Assembly (NCBI GenBank): GCA_022494885.1
Contig: JAGVSM010003653.1
Span: forward strand, 113,177-177,176
Reading direction: 5' to 3'
Source of the DNA: Micrasema longulum
Lineage: Eukaryota; Arthropoda; Insecta; Trichoptera; Brachycentridae
Length of the DNA stretch: 64,000 nucleotides
This document shows, one piece after another, positions 31,912-42,544 of this stretch; the first letter of the stretch is position 1, and every line of letters begins with the position of its first letter. The notes beneath the pieces are model-generated. The model was not told the DNA's origin and ran no database searches. It was given only the letters and a program-made list of their open reading frames with translations. The position numbers were made by a program, and so were the translations under genes.

Positions 31912-32250
31912 AGACCCTGTCACATCTAAAACCACGATGATCTGTATGGGCAAGTAGCCATATTAGCATATTCAAAAAAAATATTTAAACAAAGAATTTT
32001 TTTTTAAATTAAATTTTTAAAAAAACAAATGGTTGCTTACTTCTGCAGGGGAGAAGTGAGAGGAGCGCGGCGCAGTATCAGACTCCCCCTTGTTACTCCC
32101 CTGCAGAAGTAAACAACCATTTGCTTTTTTTGATATTAAATTTTTTTAAATTTTATTAATTCTAAAAAAATATTTTAATGTGCCAATATGTCTTCTTTCT
32201 GATACTGATCATCGTAGTTTCGGATGTGACAGGGTTTAATGAACACCCAG
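31912..32250. mobile_element. Foldback MITE family B, copy 3, left end lost
   Basis: It starts inside the terminal repeat (TTGTTCTTTAGACCCTGTC) and ends GAACACCCAG before TA. The loop GCGCGGCGCAGTATCAGACT is shared with copy 4, so these two form a subfamily. Confidence 0.8.
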
Positions 32251-32329
32251 TATATGCATTAAAAAAAAATACTTTTTATGTTTCTGATCTTATATTTGTG
32301 GTGATATACTCATGTGTCTGTGTCTTATA

Positions 32330-32670
32330 ATTGCTCGTCCCTTCTTAACGTGGGCACTTTGTAGCTGCCAGACGATTAGTAATTTAGCTTCAATAGGTAA
32401 ATGTTATTAACTACCAAATATACAAATTTAGTAAATGAGGTCTAGAATTTCAACCATCCATGCGCTAAATAGGGGCTAGATTTCTTATTGTCTATGCGCT
32501 CTGTAGCTGCAAGACGTGCTGTAATCTAGCTCCTGAATATCATAATTGGAGACGAGGAACAAGAATCCCAACCGTCCATGCGCTCTGTAGCTGCAAGACG
32601 TGGTGGGATATTTATTTATTGTACAGCGCCCTTGAGGTGATTTTCACGAAAACGGCGCTATATAAATTAT
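32330..32670 (+). repeat. Retroposon E with internal duplicated motif and L2-like tail, copy 1
   Basis: The motif GCGCTCTGTAGCTGCAAGACG appears near 32497 and 32580, with a diverged version near 32354. The end GTACAGCGCCCTTGAGGTG to GGCGCTATATAAATTATCC is the L2-type tail. A copy of about 200 bp lies at 45322-45525. A short element borrowing an L2 tail would be a SINE mobilised by that LINE (inference). Confidence 0.6.
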
Positions 32671-32679
32671 CCAAATATA

Positions 32680-32790
32680 TAAATATATATACGGGACTTT
32701 TAGTCCCATGGAGTTGGGACTTATTGTCTCAAAAATGTACAATAACCGTATGTATGTAAATAAATGAATAAATTGAATTGAATTGACCTT
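32680..32790 (+). repeat. LINE-type 3' tail
   Basis: The hairpin GGGACTTTTAGTCCC is followed by TGTACAATAACCGTATGTATG and a tail AATTGAATTGAATTGACC. The simple-repeat ending resembles lineage La. Confidence 0.45.
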
Positions 32791-33330
32791 ACTGCACCCG
32801 ATAACGTTAATATCGCATTTTTTCATAATAGTAGACTGGCTGCTTTCTGCATAACAACGTTCAATTTATTATGATTCACCAACTCAGTGGAGAATGCTGT
32901 GTTTGCGGTGTCAAGTAATATAATTGAAATATGTTTTTGCAAGATTTAGAGACGGTTTTGAATTACGTTATTATTAGTTTTCCGTTTTTTGTGGAGATTT
33001 CTAAATTTGCTTCTTATACCTTCACATATAAGTGGTACGCGCCAGATACCTTCCCAACACACCGGTCCACAACACGACATGGCGATGTAACCCTGGCTTT
33101 ATGATCGTAATAAAAACGTGCCATTTATGTTTTAATTTCAAATGCATGTTGGCAATTTCGTTGGTATCAGATAAATTCATAAACGCGTATATTCTTCAAA
33201 ATAAAATTCCCATGAGAGACGATAATCTCTTGCGAATGTGCGTACCTTTTAATCGCTGATTCGTTTATTTTTCCCATCAGAAACCTTTTCCATTGTAATC
33301 ATGGCGATACCAGCCAGTGAAACGAAAAGT
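32791..33330. other. No feature recognised
   Basis: The frame at 33032-33259 has no family signature. Nothing shared with other repeats until MITE A5 begins. Confidence 0.35.
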
Positions 33331-33334
33331 TTAA

Positions 33335-33583
33335 TGAGGAACTTCAGCCCTACGGGAAATTAGATACAAAAAATGTTTTCTTGCGCGGAGTAAAAATTAG
33401 AACATTAAATTGTACGGCAAAGTTTCTTGAAATGTACGGAAAAAATGATAAAAAATATTTTAATAAAAACGCACTACTTTGAATGACGTCACTGGTTCAT
33501 GTGAATCAACCTTTGATCTGAGATCTATGGAAGATTTCTGGTTAGCTTTCCGTGAATGGACTGGGCCAATGGGCAGAACTGAT
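33335..33583 (-). mobile_element. MITE family A, copy 5, partial
   Basis: It starts directly after TTAA (33331-33334) with TGAGGAACTTCAGCCC. It runs to the GGGCAGAACTGA word and then breaks into a short retroposon-like segment. Confidence 0.75.
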
Positions 33584-33803
33584 TTATTTATTTACTAACA
33601 GACTTAGTTCATTCAAAAAATGGCAAACACAAATATTTATAATACGAGTACATACCGGCACAATCGAATAAAATACAAATATGAAAAATTAAAGCTAGGA
33701 CAAAAAATTTAATTATAATTATTACCTTTTATTTATTAAGACAAGATCTGGTCTATCTTAGTGAATGTTTAAATCTAGAAAGACTAAGATATATATAAGA
33801 ATA
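33584..33803 (-). repeat. Retroposon-like tail between two A copies
   Basis: It begins TTTATTTATTTACTAACAG, which is an AAATAAA-type tail on the minus strand, and contains CAAGATCTGGTCTATCTTAG. It is probably a LINE 3' end; the lineage is unknown. Confidence 0.35.
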
Positions 33804-34110
33804 AGATAAAAAATATTTTGATATAAACGCACTACTTTGAATGACGTCACTGGCTCATGTGAATTAACCCATGATCTGAGAGCTATGGAAGATTTCCGGT
33901 CGGCTTGTCGCTTCTGGACCAATGGGAAGAACTGAATGAGAATAAGGGGAAATGAACCTCTGACGTTACACGCGGAGTTATTTCAGAAAAACAAAACTTT
34001 AAAAAATCGTAGCGCTGATAATACGATATATAAAAATTGAAAAAAATTTGACTTAGTTTAATAGTCTATTAACAAATAATAAAATTTTAAAAAACCACTG
34101 AACTTCCTCA
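33804..34110 (-). mobile_element. MITE family A, copy 6
   Basis: It overlaps in content with A5 (AACGCACTACTTTGAATGACGTCACTGG occurs in both), so it is a separate insertion. It ends CCACTGAACTTCCTCA. Confidence 0.75.
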
Positions 34111-34199
34111 TTGTTTATTACAATATTTTAATACTGACGCTGTCTTGCATTTTCTTTCTTCTTCTTTCTCTAAGCTATGGTAACCCGCCTAATCATTAA

Positions 34200-34578
34200 T
34201 GAGGAACATCGGCCCTACGGAAAATTTGATACAATTTCGCGCGGTAAAAATTGCAAAATTGGCAAAGTTTCCTGAAAATGTATTTTAAAAATTAAAAATA
34301 ATATTTTTGTAAAAATGAACGATTTCACTAGTTCACATGAATCAGCCAATGCTAAGAGAGTTATGGAAGATTTCCGGTTTGCTTGGCGTCAATGGACCAA
34401 TGGGCAGAACTGATCGAGAATAAGCAGAAGAGGACCTCTGACGTCACACGCGGAGTTATTTCAGAAGTACAATACTTTTGTAAATCATAGTGCTGATAAT
34501 ACGATATATAAAAATTGTAAAAAAAATTGGCTTAGTTCATAGTCTGTTCACAAATAAAAAAAATGCTGAATTTACTCA
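34200..34578 (-). mobile_element. MITE family A, copy 7, flanked by TTAA
   Basis: Complete from TGAGGAACATCGGCCC to GCTGAATTTACTCA. TTAA occurs immediately on both sides (34196-34199 and 34579-34582). A TTAA duplication is the signature of piggyBac-type transposition, but not all family A copies show it. Confidence 0.8.
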
Positions 34579-34582
34579 TTAA

Positions 34583-35574
34583 GTGGAATTGTTGCCTGAA
34601 AATAGTTTATTGTAATGTTAATTTATTTTTTTTATTAATGCTACATGCATTGTTACTAATGGCTCATTGTGAGATACATATATTATAAAAGCATTATTTT
34701 ATTTAATTAGGGATTTTTACAACTATCACACAATAATAAGTAGAAATACCATATATTAACAATACCAGAGCCTACTGGTATTTTAATAAATTTTACATAA
34801 TTATAATATAGAAGTAGAGGGTTTACATTATCGTGTGTGCGTCGTTTGTGTTCATGTATGAGTATGTGCATATGTGAATGTGTGTGTGAGTGGTGAGTGT
34901 GCACTTGCGTGGGTGTGTAAGCAAAAAATATAAGTATAAATTTATCGCCATCCCCCTGTTTAGGAACATGAATAAAAGAATAATGCAATATTATCTTATA
35001 AGAACAACTTTTGTTTTTACGCCCCAATGTCGAGAATGTGTAGATTAGTCAATTTGTCACAACTCGGAATTCTTTGGGATATATCATCCGGCTTTTCGTA
35101 GATCTCTTCGCCACTAAAACAGTGCGGGACGAAGATGGATTGGCGTGGTTTAGCTTATGTTTATCGTGTTTATGAATACATCGTATAGCATTATTTTATT
35201 GCCCTTGTTTGTCTTTGCTACATAGTTTGATGTTCAGTTTCTTGTATTTATGTTTCTTCGTGTTACTGTTGTAACTGGCTTAGGCAGTATATTTAATTAA
35301 TAAATAAATATCAAGCGCAAGAAATAATATCATTTTCAATATTCTTCTCTTTAATACAACATTTGGACGAAGGTCCAAGGATTATTTTTCTGCCGAAATG
35401 TTTTATATGCTTAAACATGAAATTAAGTTAAAATTAAGTCAATTGATAACAAACAGTATTTCAGAAGAGAAATTAAAATCTGGCTGAAGAAAATTAGGAT
35501 AGAAGAAACAAAAAAAATATTTGAATGACATGTAAAACATATAAAAAATAAAAATGATGAACTGTACAATAAGA
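34583..35574. other. Gap with a GT-rich stretch
   Basis: Positions 34835-34920 are a degenerate GTGTGA/GTGAGT low-complexity run, which creates a false 106-codon minus-strand frame. A LINE-like tail (AATTAATAAATAAATATCAAG) lies near 35300. Nothing else. Confidence 0.4.
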
Positions 35575-35576
35575 GC

Positions 35577-36203
35577 GGGCCGATGGTGAATGAAGTTTTT
35601 TTTTTTTAGAAATCAAATTGAAAGGGGTCTAAAAAGTTGCATTTTGGATAACATTTAACGTAAAAATTATTTAAAAAATATATAATGCATACTAATTTTG
35701 GCACTTAATGGTTTGAAGTTTATTTGTTAATTGTTTTGTTAATTATCTATATAGATAAAATTATTTTTTGTTAGTGAAGATATAGCTTAATCACGTTACA
35801 AATTCGAACACGTTTTATAACTATCGAAATGCAAAAAGTTTACACTCCGCGGAACTGATTCTGTTGAGCGCCTGGCTAATATTGACGAAAACAATGGCTT
35901 ATTAAAACAATGCTACCCATTTATTACAAAACAAAATGCAACTCACGCCCTTAGATGCTTTTTAATGAGGTTTAATGCACATTATAAAGTTTAATTGGAC
36001 TGATTTTCTTACTCAAATACGAAATGACAGCCGGTTTAGCGCAAAAAATGTACTTTTTCTAAAACCCCAAGCTCTGGTTGAGGGCCAAAAGTACTTTCAA
36101 ATATTAAAAAAAAATATTTTTTGCATTCTGAGAAAGTCGAAAGGCAACTTTTTAGACCCCTTTCATTTCGCAATTCGAAAAAAAATATCGGCCCACCCTA
36201 CTG
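35577..36203. mobile_element. DNA transposon G, Tc1/mariner-type ends (627 bp)
   Basis: The left end CAATAAGAGCGGGCCGAT and right end ATCGGCCCACCCTACTG are inverted repeats flanked by TA (35575-35576, 36204-36205). Similarity continues inward through GAAAGGGGTCTAAAAAGTTGC, giving arms of about 75-90 bp. The 98-codon frame across the right arm includes the terminal repeat and shows no transposase motif. TA target and length suggest a non-autonomous Tc1/mariner relative. Confidence 0.65.
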
Positions 36204-36205
36204 TA

Positions 36206-36535
36206 CAGTCCTCCTTAGAACTGGTTTCCCTAGTGAAAAGGACTCTTAAACTAATATTGTATTTTTTTTAAATAATATAGGATCACGCATTTTTAATACT
36301 AAACTCTTCGCAAATCACCCAAAGTAACATTGGTGTAGACTTTACCAAATCAATGTTTTCTGATTTATTCACAACTAATTTTGTAATATGTATCTTGTTT
36401 TTATTTTCATTGAAACAAATTTTTGTAGTCGAATTGGGTTATTAGGTCAATTTTAACGCTCAAATTAATTCAATTTTAGTTTCATTGCCGAAATACGTAA
36501 TCGGTCGTAAAAAATAAATAGTACATAATTGTAAA
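36206..36535. other. No feature recognised
   Basis: AT-rich flank between element G and a LINE end. Confidence 0.35.
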
Positions 36536-36775
36536 GTATTGAAAAAGCGAAGACAAACACAGGACAGTCAAAAATACTACATAATGGACTTAAACACTAC
36601 AACGACCTACCTTACTACTTGAAAACTTTTACTGGAGACAAATTTAAAATCAATCTGAAAAAGCACATGATGACTGAACTAACTAGACTAGACGAGACAT
36701 AAAATGACTAGACAATATTAAATTTCTAATGTAACCCTAACGGGTTTTTTAAAATTGTAAATAAATAAATAAAAA
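36536..36775 (+). pseudogene. LINE ORF2 extreme C-terminus, lineage Lf
   Basis: The plus frame reads TGQSKILHNGLKHYNDLPYY, then LKTFTGDKFKINLKKHMM, then a stop. This is the G...YN.LP......F...LK..L ending common to LINE ORF2 proteins. The tail ends TAAATAAATAAA. Only about 60 codons remain. Confidence 0.65.
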
Positions 36776-37019
36776 AATGTATAATTTACCTCAAATACAA
36801 AAAAGAAAATCAAATACTAAGTGATTATGGTATGAAGTACCTAGGTAGTCAATAAAAACAACATGACAAGTAAAATTGCAAGAAAATAATAATTATAGCA
36901 GCTTCACTAGGTACAAAAATAGCGGTTCTAAAGCAATATGTATATTATAAGAAGAATATGAATCTAATACATATTATAATAATAAAAATTATTAAAATAA
37001 AATATTTTAAAATCAAGAT

Positions 37020-37500
37020 CGACAATAGTAAATGTTTTTATTTTTTGATAAGGATTTATGCAAAATTATTTATAACACGATTATTGAACTGCAGATAAAC
37101 TACTGTAGCAGTATATTATTTTTATCAAACCAAGAAAATTTAAACAAACTAACCATATTTACAAAACAAAGCTTTAAGAATTACTCTGAAAAAAAAACCG
37201 ATACACAATTTGATGTTAAATGAATTAAAAGTGCTAACATATAAGCAAAAAAAATTTTTAATACGATTATGTTTGTGTATAATATTATTGATTAAAAAAA
37301 AAGACAGAATTTTGGAAAAAAAATTGATCAAAGCCAACATGAACATAATTACAATACAATAGAAAAGGTAAAAATCAAACTCCCATTTAGAAAAAAGGCA
37401 ATATCACAAAATTCTATATTATTCAAGGCTGTAAAAAAATATTATGATATGGAAAAAAATGATCAAAATTCAAACAGAAGGTTAAGAAAAATGTGTTAAA
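37020..37500 (+). pseudogene. LINE ORF2 remnant, lineage Lg, badly decayed
   Basis: IIYNTIIELQINYCSSILFL parallels IIFKTIICPHINYCSSILFL-like text in the copy at 59880-60605. After a frame break near 37220, LIKANMNIITIQ and similar fragments follow, with several frameshifts. The end carries AAATAAATAATAAATG. Confidence 0.65.
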
Positions 37501-37759
37501 TAAATAATAAATGAAATATATGTACATTGTTTTTATTACAGCACACAAGAATTTGTTTATGTGTGCCCTATTTCAAGATTCAAAATAAAAATAAAAAAAC
37601 CTAATAAATGAAATGAAATATGAACAGCCAAGAACCTAAATGAAATAAAAACAAGATTTAAAGGAGAATGCCGAAGTTCAGTGGTTTTAAAAAAAACAAG
37701 TATTTGTTAATAGACTATTAAACTACGGCAAATATTTTTTTTTCAATTTTTATATATCG

Positions 37760-38064
37760 ACATATTACAATAGAGATGAATAACATTTAAGAGAAGGTAA
37801 TATAGAAGTCCGGGCATCTACAGGGCTTATGACCTGTCAATGGCTGGTTTAAGTGGCCACTTTACACACTGTGTAACATTCACCATTCTGCCTATATTTG
37901 AACATCTATATTCCTTCAATTCTTTCATCTGTTGACTTCTATCTTCATCTATTACCTTCTCTTGAATGTTCTTCATCTCTATTGTAATATGTTAATATAA
38001 ACAGCTCCCCAGGGAGTTGAATCCAGTCCTTGTCTACAAAAATTTGGACAAACTCAAAATATTG
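37760..38064 (+). mobile_element. Repeat C, copy 2, with inverted head and 12-bp target duplication
   Basis: TTTTATATATCG occurs at 37748-37759 and 38065-38076. The insert begins ACATATTACAATAGAGATGAA and passes through ACAGGGCTTATGACCTGTCA and GTGGCCACTTTACACACTGTGTAAC. After CTGTTGACTT it switches to the reverse complement of its own head, extended by GGGAGTTGAATCCAGTCC and TTTGGACAAACTCAAAATATTG. A 12-bp duplication with an internal inversion is more like reverse-transcribed DNA (twin priming or Penelope-like) than cut-and-paste. Confidence 0.75.
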
Positions 38065-38289
38065 TTTTATATATCGTTTTATCAGCGCTATGATTTTTTT
38101 AAGTTTTTTGTTTCTGAAATAAGTCAGCGGTGACGTCAGCAAACCGGAAATCTTCCATAATTCTTATCATTGGTTAATTCATGTGAACTAGTGACATCGT
38201 TCATTTAAAAAAAAAAAAAACTTTTTTTTTCAGGAAACTTGACCGTACAATTTAATGCTCCAAAATTTTTTTATTTTTTTTTATTTAAG

Positions 38290-38472
38290 AAAAGAAATAT
38301 TCGCGTTCTTATGTTTTACCCAAATATTTAATTTTGAGGGCCATTTTCAACGATTTGCAATTAACTCACTACTAGAAAATGGGAATCGAGTTGGGGTAGA
38401 GTGGGATTCGAACCACAGACCTTTGGTCCGTGAGTCCGAGACTCTAGCCACAGGACCACAACCCGATCTACT
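38290..38472 (-). repeat. SINE family S2, copy nested in MITE A8
   Basis: From 38472 the minus strand reads GATCGGGTTGTGGTCCTGTG, GACTCACGGACCAAAGG, GGTTCGAATCCCACTCTACCC. Its body reads GATTCCCATTTTCTAGTAGTGAG. It ends near AATTAAATATTTGGGTAAAACATAAGAACGC. Confidence 0.75.
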
Positions 38473-38599
38473 GTGCGTGAGAAAACATTTATTGTATCCA
38501 ATTTCCCGTAGGGCTGAAGTTCCTTAGTAATGATTACGCGGGTTACCATTGTAGTAAGAAATTCCAAGACAGCGTCAGTATTAAAATATAAAACTTTTC

Positions 38600-38725
38600 G
38601 TTTCACTGTCTGTTATCGCTTCTCTTATCATTAGTTGATTCATATGAACCAGTGACGGCGTTCTAAGTAGTTCGTTTTTATTAAAGTATTTTTTTCGAAC
38701 ATTTTCAAGAAACTTGTTCCTCATT
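38600..38725 (+). mobile_element. MITE family A, copy 9, 3' part only
   Basis: Begins near ATCGCTTCTCTTATCATTAG and ends CAAGAAACTTGTTCCTCATT, with an internal deletion joining the AAGAAACTT word to the terminal repeat. Confidence 0.6.
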
Positions 38726-38734
38726 ACAGATTTT

Positions 38735-38930
38735 TTTCAACAGATGAAATAATTGAAGGAATTTAGATGTTAAAATATGGGCAGAATGGTGAATGTTACA
38801 CAGTGTGTAAAGTGGCCACTTAAACCAGCCAATGACAGGTCATAAGCCCTGTAGATGCCTAGACTTCTATATTACCTTCTCTTAAATGTTCTTCACCTTT
38901 GTTGTAATATGTTAATAATAAGGTTTTTAA
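38735..38930 (-). repeat. Repeat C, copy 3
   Basis: It contains GGGCAGAATGGTGAATG, TTACACAGTGTGTAAAGTGGCC and CATAAGCCCTGTAGATGCC. It ends TTGTTGTAATATGTTAATA. Confidence 0.75.
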
Positions 38931-39613
38931 AATCTGATTTTCCGTTGCAAATTTATGTTTCTAATAGGATGTTACTAAATAAGCAAAAACTATTTAAATA
39001 GGGCAATGTTGCCCCACCTATAACTCGATTTGCGTAAAATCATCAGATTGCTGTTTTTGATTCTATATGACTCATTTATACGCTCGATACATTAACAATT
39101 GTGCTTGTGACGCGCGAAAATACCTTGGAATTTGCATATATTTTTCTTTGGAGCCCAATCACGGAATGCAAACACATTTTTAATTGTCTTTTTTCGACTA
39201 TTCAAGAATGCATTTCGTACCAGGCAGTGTCTCTAAATCCCCGCGGCAAACACCCACAAGTATTTTCGTCCACTTTACTATAAAGTACTTACCATTCTTT
39301 GCCTAAAGTTTCGTGGAAACGGGAATTTTCTACAATCTTGTCGTATCGCCCGATGCAGCCTGCTGATGAGGACAAATTGTCTTCGCCGGCCGGACTTCGA
39401 ACGGACTTGTTGACCCCGCGTCGCTGGGACCGAAGAAAAGGCAACAGGAAAATTCTCACATTAAATTTTCTGTTAACCGTTGTTTGCCGACGTAATTAAA
39501 TAACCTAATTGTTCAAATATTTTACACGCTTACTTAAATTACTTTTCTGTTCAACCAACCCACGTTGTCGGACATCAACGAACCAGAAAGGCAGCCATAT
39601 TAAAATATACATA
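38931..39613. other. Gap with a less AT-rich patch
   Basis: 39300-39500 is richer in G and C with an open 66-codon frame, but no motif. CTGATGAGGAC at about 39363 was checked as a hammerhead box and lacks the partner GAAA. Nothing else. Confidence 0.35.
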
Positions 39614-39615
39614 TA

Positions 39616-39965
39616 CAGGTGTTCTTTAAACCCTGTCACATCCGAAACCACGATGATCAGTATGGGCAAGAAGACATATTAGCTTATTTAAAAAAAAAAT
39701 TGGAACGAAGAAAATTAAAAAAATAAAATATTAAAAAAAACAAATGGTTGCTTACTTCTGCAGGAGAGAAGTGAGATGAGCGCGGCGCAGTATCAGACTC
39801 CCCCTTGTTACTCCCCTGCAGAAGTAAACAACCATTTGCTTTTTTTGATATTTTTTTTTTTTTAATTTTATTCATTCTAAAAAAATATTTTAATGTGCCA
39901 ATATGTCTTCTTGCTCATACTGATTATCGTGGTTTCGGATGTGACAGGGTTTAATGAACACCATG
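39616..39965. mobile_element. Foldback MITE family B, copy 4
   Basis: TA flanks (39614-39615, 39966-39967), with ends CAGGTGTTCTTTAAACC and GAACACCATG. The loop is shared with copy 3. Two G's are lost from the left end. Confidence 0.85.
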
Positions 39966-39967
39966 TA

Positions 39968-40200
39968 TATTAACATATTACAACAGAGATGAAGAACATT
40001 TTAGAGAAGGTAATATAGAAGTCTAGGCATCTACAGGGCTTATGACCTGTCATTGGATGGTTTAAGTGGCCACTTTACACACTGTGTAACATTCAGCATT
40101 CTGCCCATATTTGAAAATTTTTATTCCTTCAATTCTTTCATTTGTTGATGTTTGTGAAGTTAAAGAGCTTAAACCTTTATTTGCTTATGTGTCCTAAACA
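39968..40200 (+). repeat. Repeat C, copy 4
   Basis: Starts TTAACATATTACAACAGAGATG immediately after B4 and runs through GGGCTTATGACCTGTCATTGG and TTCTGCCCATATTTG. It ends near GAAGTTAAAGAGCTTAAACC. Confidence 0.75.
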
Positions 40201-40279
40201 GAACTGTATTCTTCATCCGCCTGGACACATGAACTTTTTTCTACTACATTATAACAGATGACCTCTGTGGTTACAATAT

Positions 40280-40600
40280 TTGAGTTTGTCTAAATGTTTA
40301 TAGACAAAAGACTGGATTTCACCCCCTCGGGAGTCATTAAGATTAACAAATTACTACAGGGATGGAGAATACCTTAAAGAAGGGAATATTGAAGTCTTAG
40401 TAATTATATGATCTTATATTCAGTCAAGTATGTGAAAAAATTTAGTCAGATGAATCTCTTCACAACAATAAAGATTTCAGCTCTTCAACTTCACTAAAAT
40501 CAACAAATGGAAGAATTGAAGAAATTCGGATGTTCAAACACTGGCCACTTAAATCAGCCAATAACAGGTCATAAGCCCTGTAAATGCCTAAACTGTTGTA
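40280..40600. repeat. Repeat C, copy 5, head forward and body reversed
   Basis: Forward head: GAGTTTGTCTAAATGTTTATAGAC and AACAAATTACTACAGGGATGG. From about 40440 the body is in reverse: AGATTTCAGCTCTTCAACTTC, GGATGTTCAAACACTGGCC and GGTCATAAGCCCTGTAAATGCC. This is the same kind of internal inversion as copy 2, with a different breakpoint. Confidence 0.65.
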
Positions 40601-41220
40601 ATTTGTCGTCCTCTTTGGTGTTTCGATATTTTGTGAATTCCATTTTTAAGATCTTTCGATTACAATCCGTCTTCTTTTTATTATTTTGATGGTGCTTTGT
40701 TTGTAAACCATTTGTAACCAATTTGTATACATGTGTACTATTCATTAAGACCAATACAATGCGCATCTGAATGACTATCTTCGTAATTCAGTTAGTATGT
40801 GTATATTGTGTGTGTATTATGTGCATCTGCGTGTGTGTAGGAAAAATACACTAACACACTCGTATATGCATCGGCCACGTGATTTTCCTTGTCCGTGTGC
40901 ATTTATTAGTTCGCTCTGTACAGAACTAAGATAGTGTTAGTGAGTACTGTTGAATCAATGTAGGTATGCATATTATATGTTGCATAAGCAGTCACATGCT
41001 ATTTGTTTACAGCTGAGTATCTCGACCTAACCTATCTGCAAGGTTATATCGTAATGATAGTTTTCATATTATTGATGGAGTTTTTATTCATTTTTTCTCT
41101 TAATTTTACGATATGAATATTCCAGAACCTCTTTTTATGCAGGGAACGTTCCACGCTTTCAAAAACAATTTGAAAAAAAGATGAACGACGGTGGATAGGT
41201 TTATTCTATAAAAATCATTT
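40601..41220. other. Gap with GT-rich low-complexity text
   Basis: GTGTGTGTATTATGTGCATCTGCGTGTGTG lies around 40805-40840. Otherwise unremarkable. Confidence 0.4.
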
Positions 41221-41221
41221 C

Positions 41222-42065
41222 GAGATAACAGTCATCTCTGCTGGCGAGCTCATACTAATGAATTATGCCGCAAAATATTTTTCAGTCTACACTCACTCAG
41301 AAGGTTGCAAAAATTCTTACCCATTAATACTAAATGCACCCTTGTACAAGCATTACTACTACCCATTCTAGATTACGCTGATGTTTTCATGACTGATTTA
41401 AGCTGTGAGCAACTAGATAAACTTGAACGACTTCAGAATACATGCATAAGGTACATTTTTGGTCTTAGGAAATATGACCACATTTCTGATTATCGTAGGC
41501 AACTGAAATGGCTCAAAATTAGACAGCGGAGAGACTATCACTCCCTCTCACTTCTGTTCAATGTACTTCATAGTCCTAACGCTCCTATATACCTGCGTGA
41601 AAAATTTCAACGCTTATCAGTTCATGGTTTACCTCTTCGTTCTAATTCTCAAGGCACTCTCTTAATACCAATACACAATTCCTCTTTCTTCTCTAACTTA
41701 TATAGTGTCCATGCGGCTCGACTGTGAAATCATCTCCCATCCACCATCAAAGATGTTACTACATTATCTCTGTTTAAATCACATCTGAAGAAATATCTCC
41801 TTTCTCTTCCCTAATCTCTCCTCCTTTCCTCTTTCCCCTTTTTTCCATTGAGTAATTGTTTTGATTTATGGTAATTTATTACGTTTATTTCTATTTTTAT
41901 ATATCTTTAGCTTTTTAATATTTTTTTTTCTATTAAATATGTTCTGTAACTTGAATTATAAAAATAAAACTTTTATTTTATTAGTTGATTGGAAGAAATT
42001 GCCATTTGGCAATAAGCTCTCCAATGTAAAAATAACATAATGTACAAAAAGTTAAATAAATAAAA
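41222..42065 (+). pseudogene. LINE Lb ORF2 C-terminus with 3' UTR
   Basis: Readable from about 41246: AHTNELCRKIFFSLHSLRRL, then QKFLPINTKCTLVQALLLPI, LDYADVFMTDLS, LDKLERLQNTCIRYIFGLRK and YLREKFQRLSVHGLPLRS. It ends HAARL, a stop in place of W, then NHLPSTIKD and SLFKSHLKKYL. The Lb copy at 7615 shares LDKLERLQN and the P.YLRE...LS.HGL.LRS block. The HTN.LC.K.F..LHSLR region is the thumb seen in CR1/Jockey-like RTs. The UTR finishes GTTAAATAAATAAA. One visible stop, otherwise well preserved, 5'-truncated. Confidence 0.82.
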
Positions 42066-42068
42066 TTC

Positions 42069-42544
42069 CGGGTAACATTGGACGAAAACCTGACTTATAT
42101 ATGACTGATTACTTTCTAAAATAATAAAAAAAGCTTTATCAAAATATTTTTATTTATTTGTGTGGTACCACCGCTCGAGCCCAAGAGTAAGTATGTTTGG
42201 GGTAATGGACACAAATTCATGTTTTTTAAAATACTTTGGATCAAAAGAGTATTTTATATAAAAAAAATATAGTTCAATGTTACCCGGAGAGATTTTTTAG
42301 TCAAAAATCAAGAAATTCGTTCATCGAAAATACTTAAGTCCAAAGTTAGCCAAATATCAATATAACATTGGACCACCCATTAAAACACCATTAAAGTTAT
42401 GTTTTCATGTAATTTTATAAATTTTCTAGTCGAATTTAGTTATATGGAGCATTCAGAACACCAAATAATTCATAAATTTGCAGCTGGCTCAATCCAATAA
42501 AAAAATATTCGAAAAAACTTGTTGAAGTGGTCCAATGTTACCCG
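42069..42544. mobile_element. Element J, two inverted-repeat units
   Basis: The word CGGGTAACATTGGAC occurs forward at 42069 and in close form near 42363. It occurs in reverse as TCAATGTTACCCGG near 42273 and GTCCAATGTTACCCG at 42530-42544. That gives two consecutive dumbbell units of about 219 and 184 bp, or one element with inner copies of its ends. Non-coding. Confidence 0.55.

Larger units (their letters stand above)
37668..38522 (+). mobile_element. MITE family A, copy 8, split by two later insertions
   Basis: The pieces are 37668-37759, 38065-38280 and 38472-38522. Insert one is repeat C2 (37760-38064) with a 12-bp duplication TTTTATATATCG. Insert two is SINE S2 (about 38290-38472). 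The reading order of consensus landmarks across the pieces is intact. The section between TGACGTCAGC and AAACCGG has also lost about 50 bases. Confidence 0.85.

Noticed and set aside
34707..35027. 106-codon minus-strand frame
   Set aside because: It is generated by GT-rich low-complexity DNA (TPTQVHTHHSHTHSH-type text).
35975..36271. 98-codon frame as a transposase remnant
   Set aside because: It spans the right terminal inverted repeat of element G and beyond it, which a transposase would not, and no DDE-like motif is visible.
39358..39390. CTGATGAGGAC... as a hammerhead core
   Set aside because: A short stem follows, but the required GAAA and the cleavage arm are absent.
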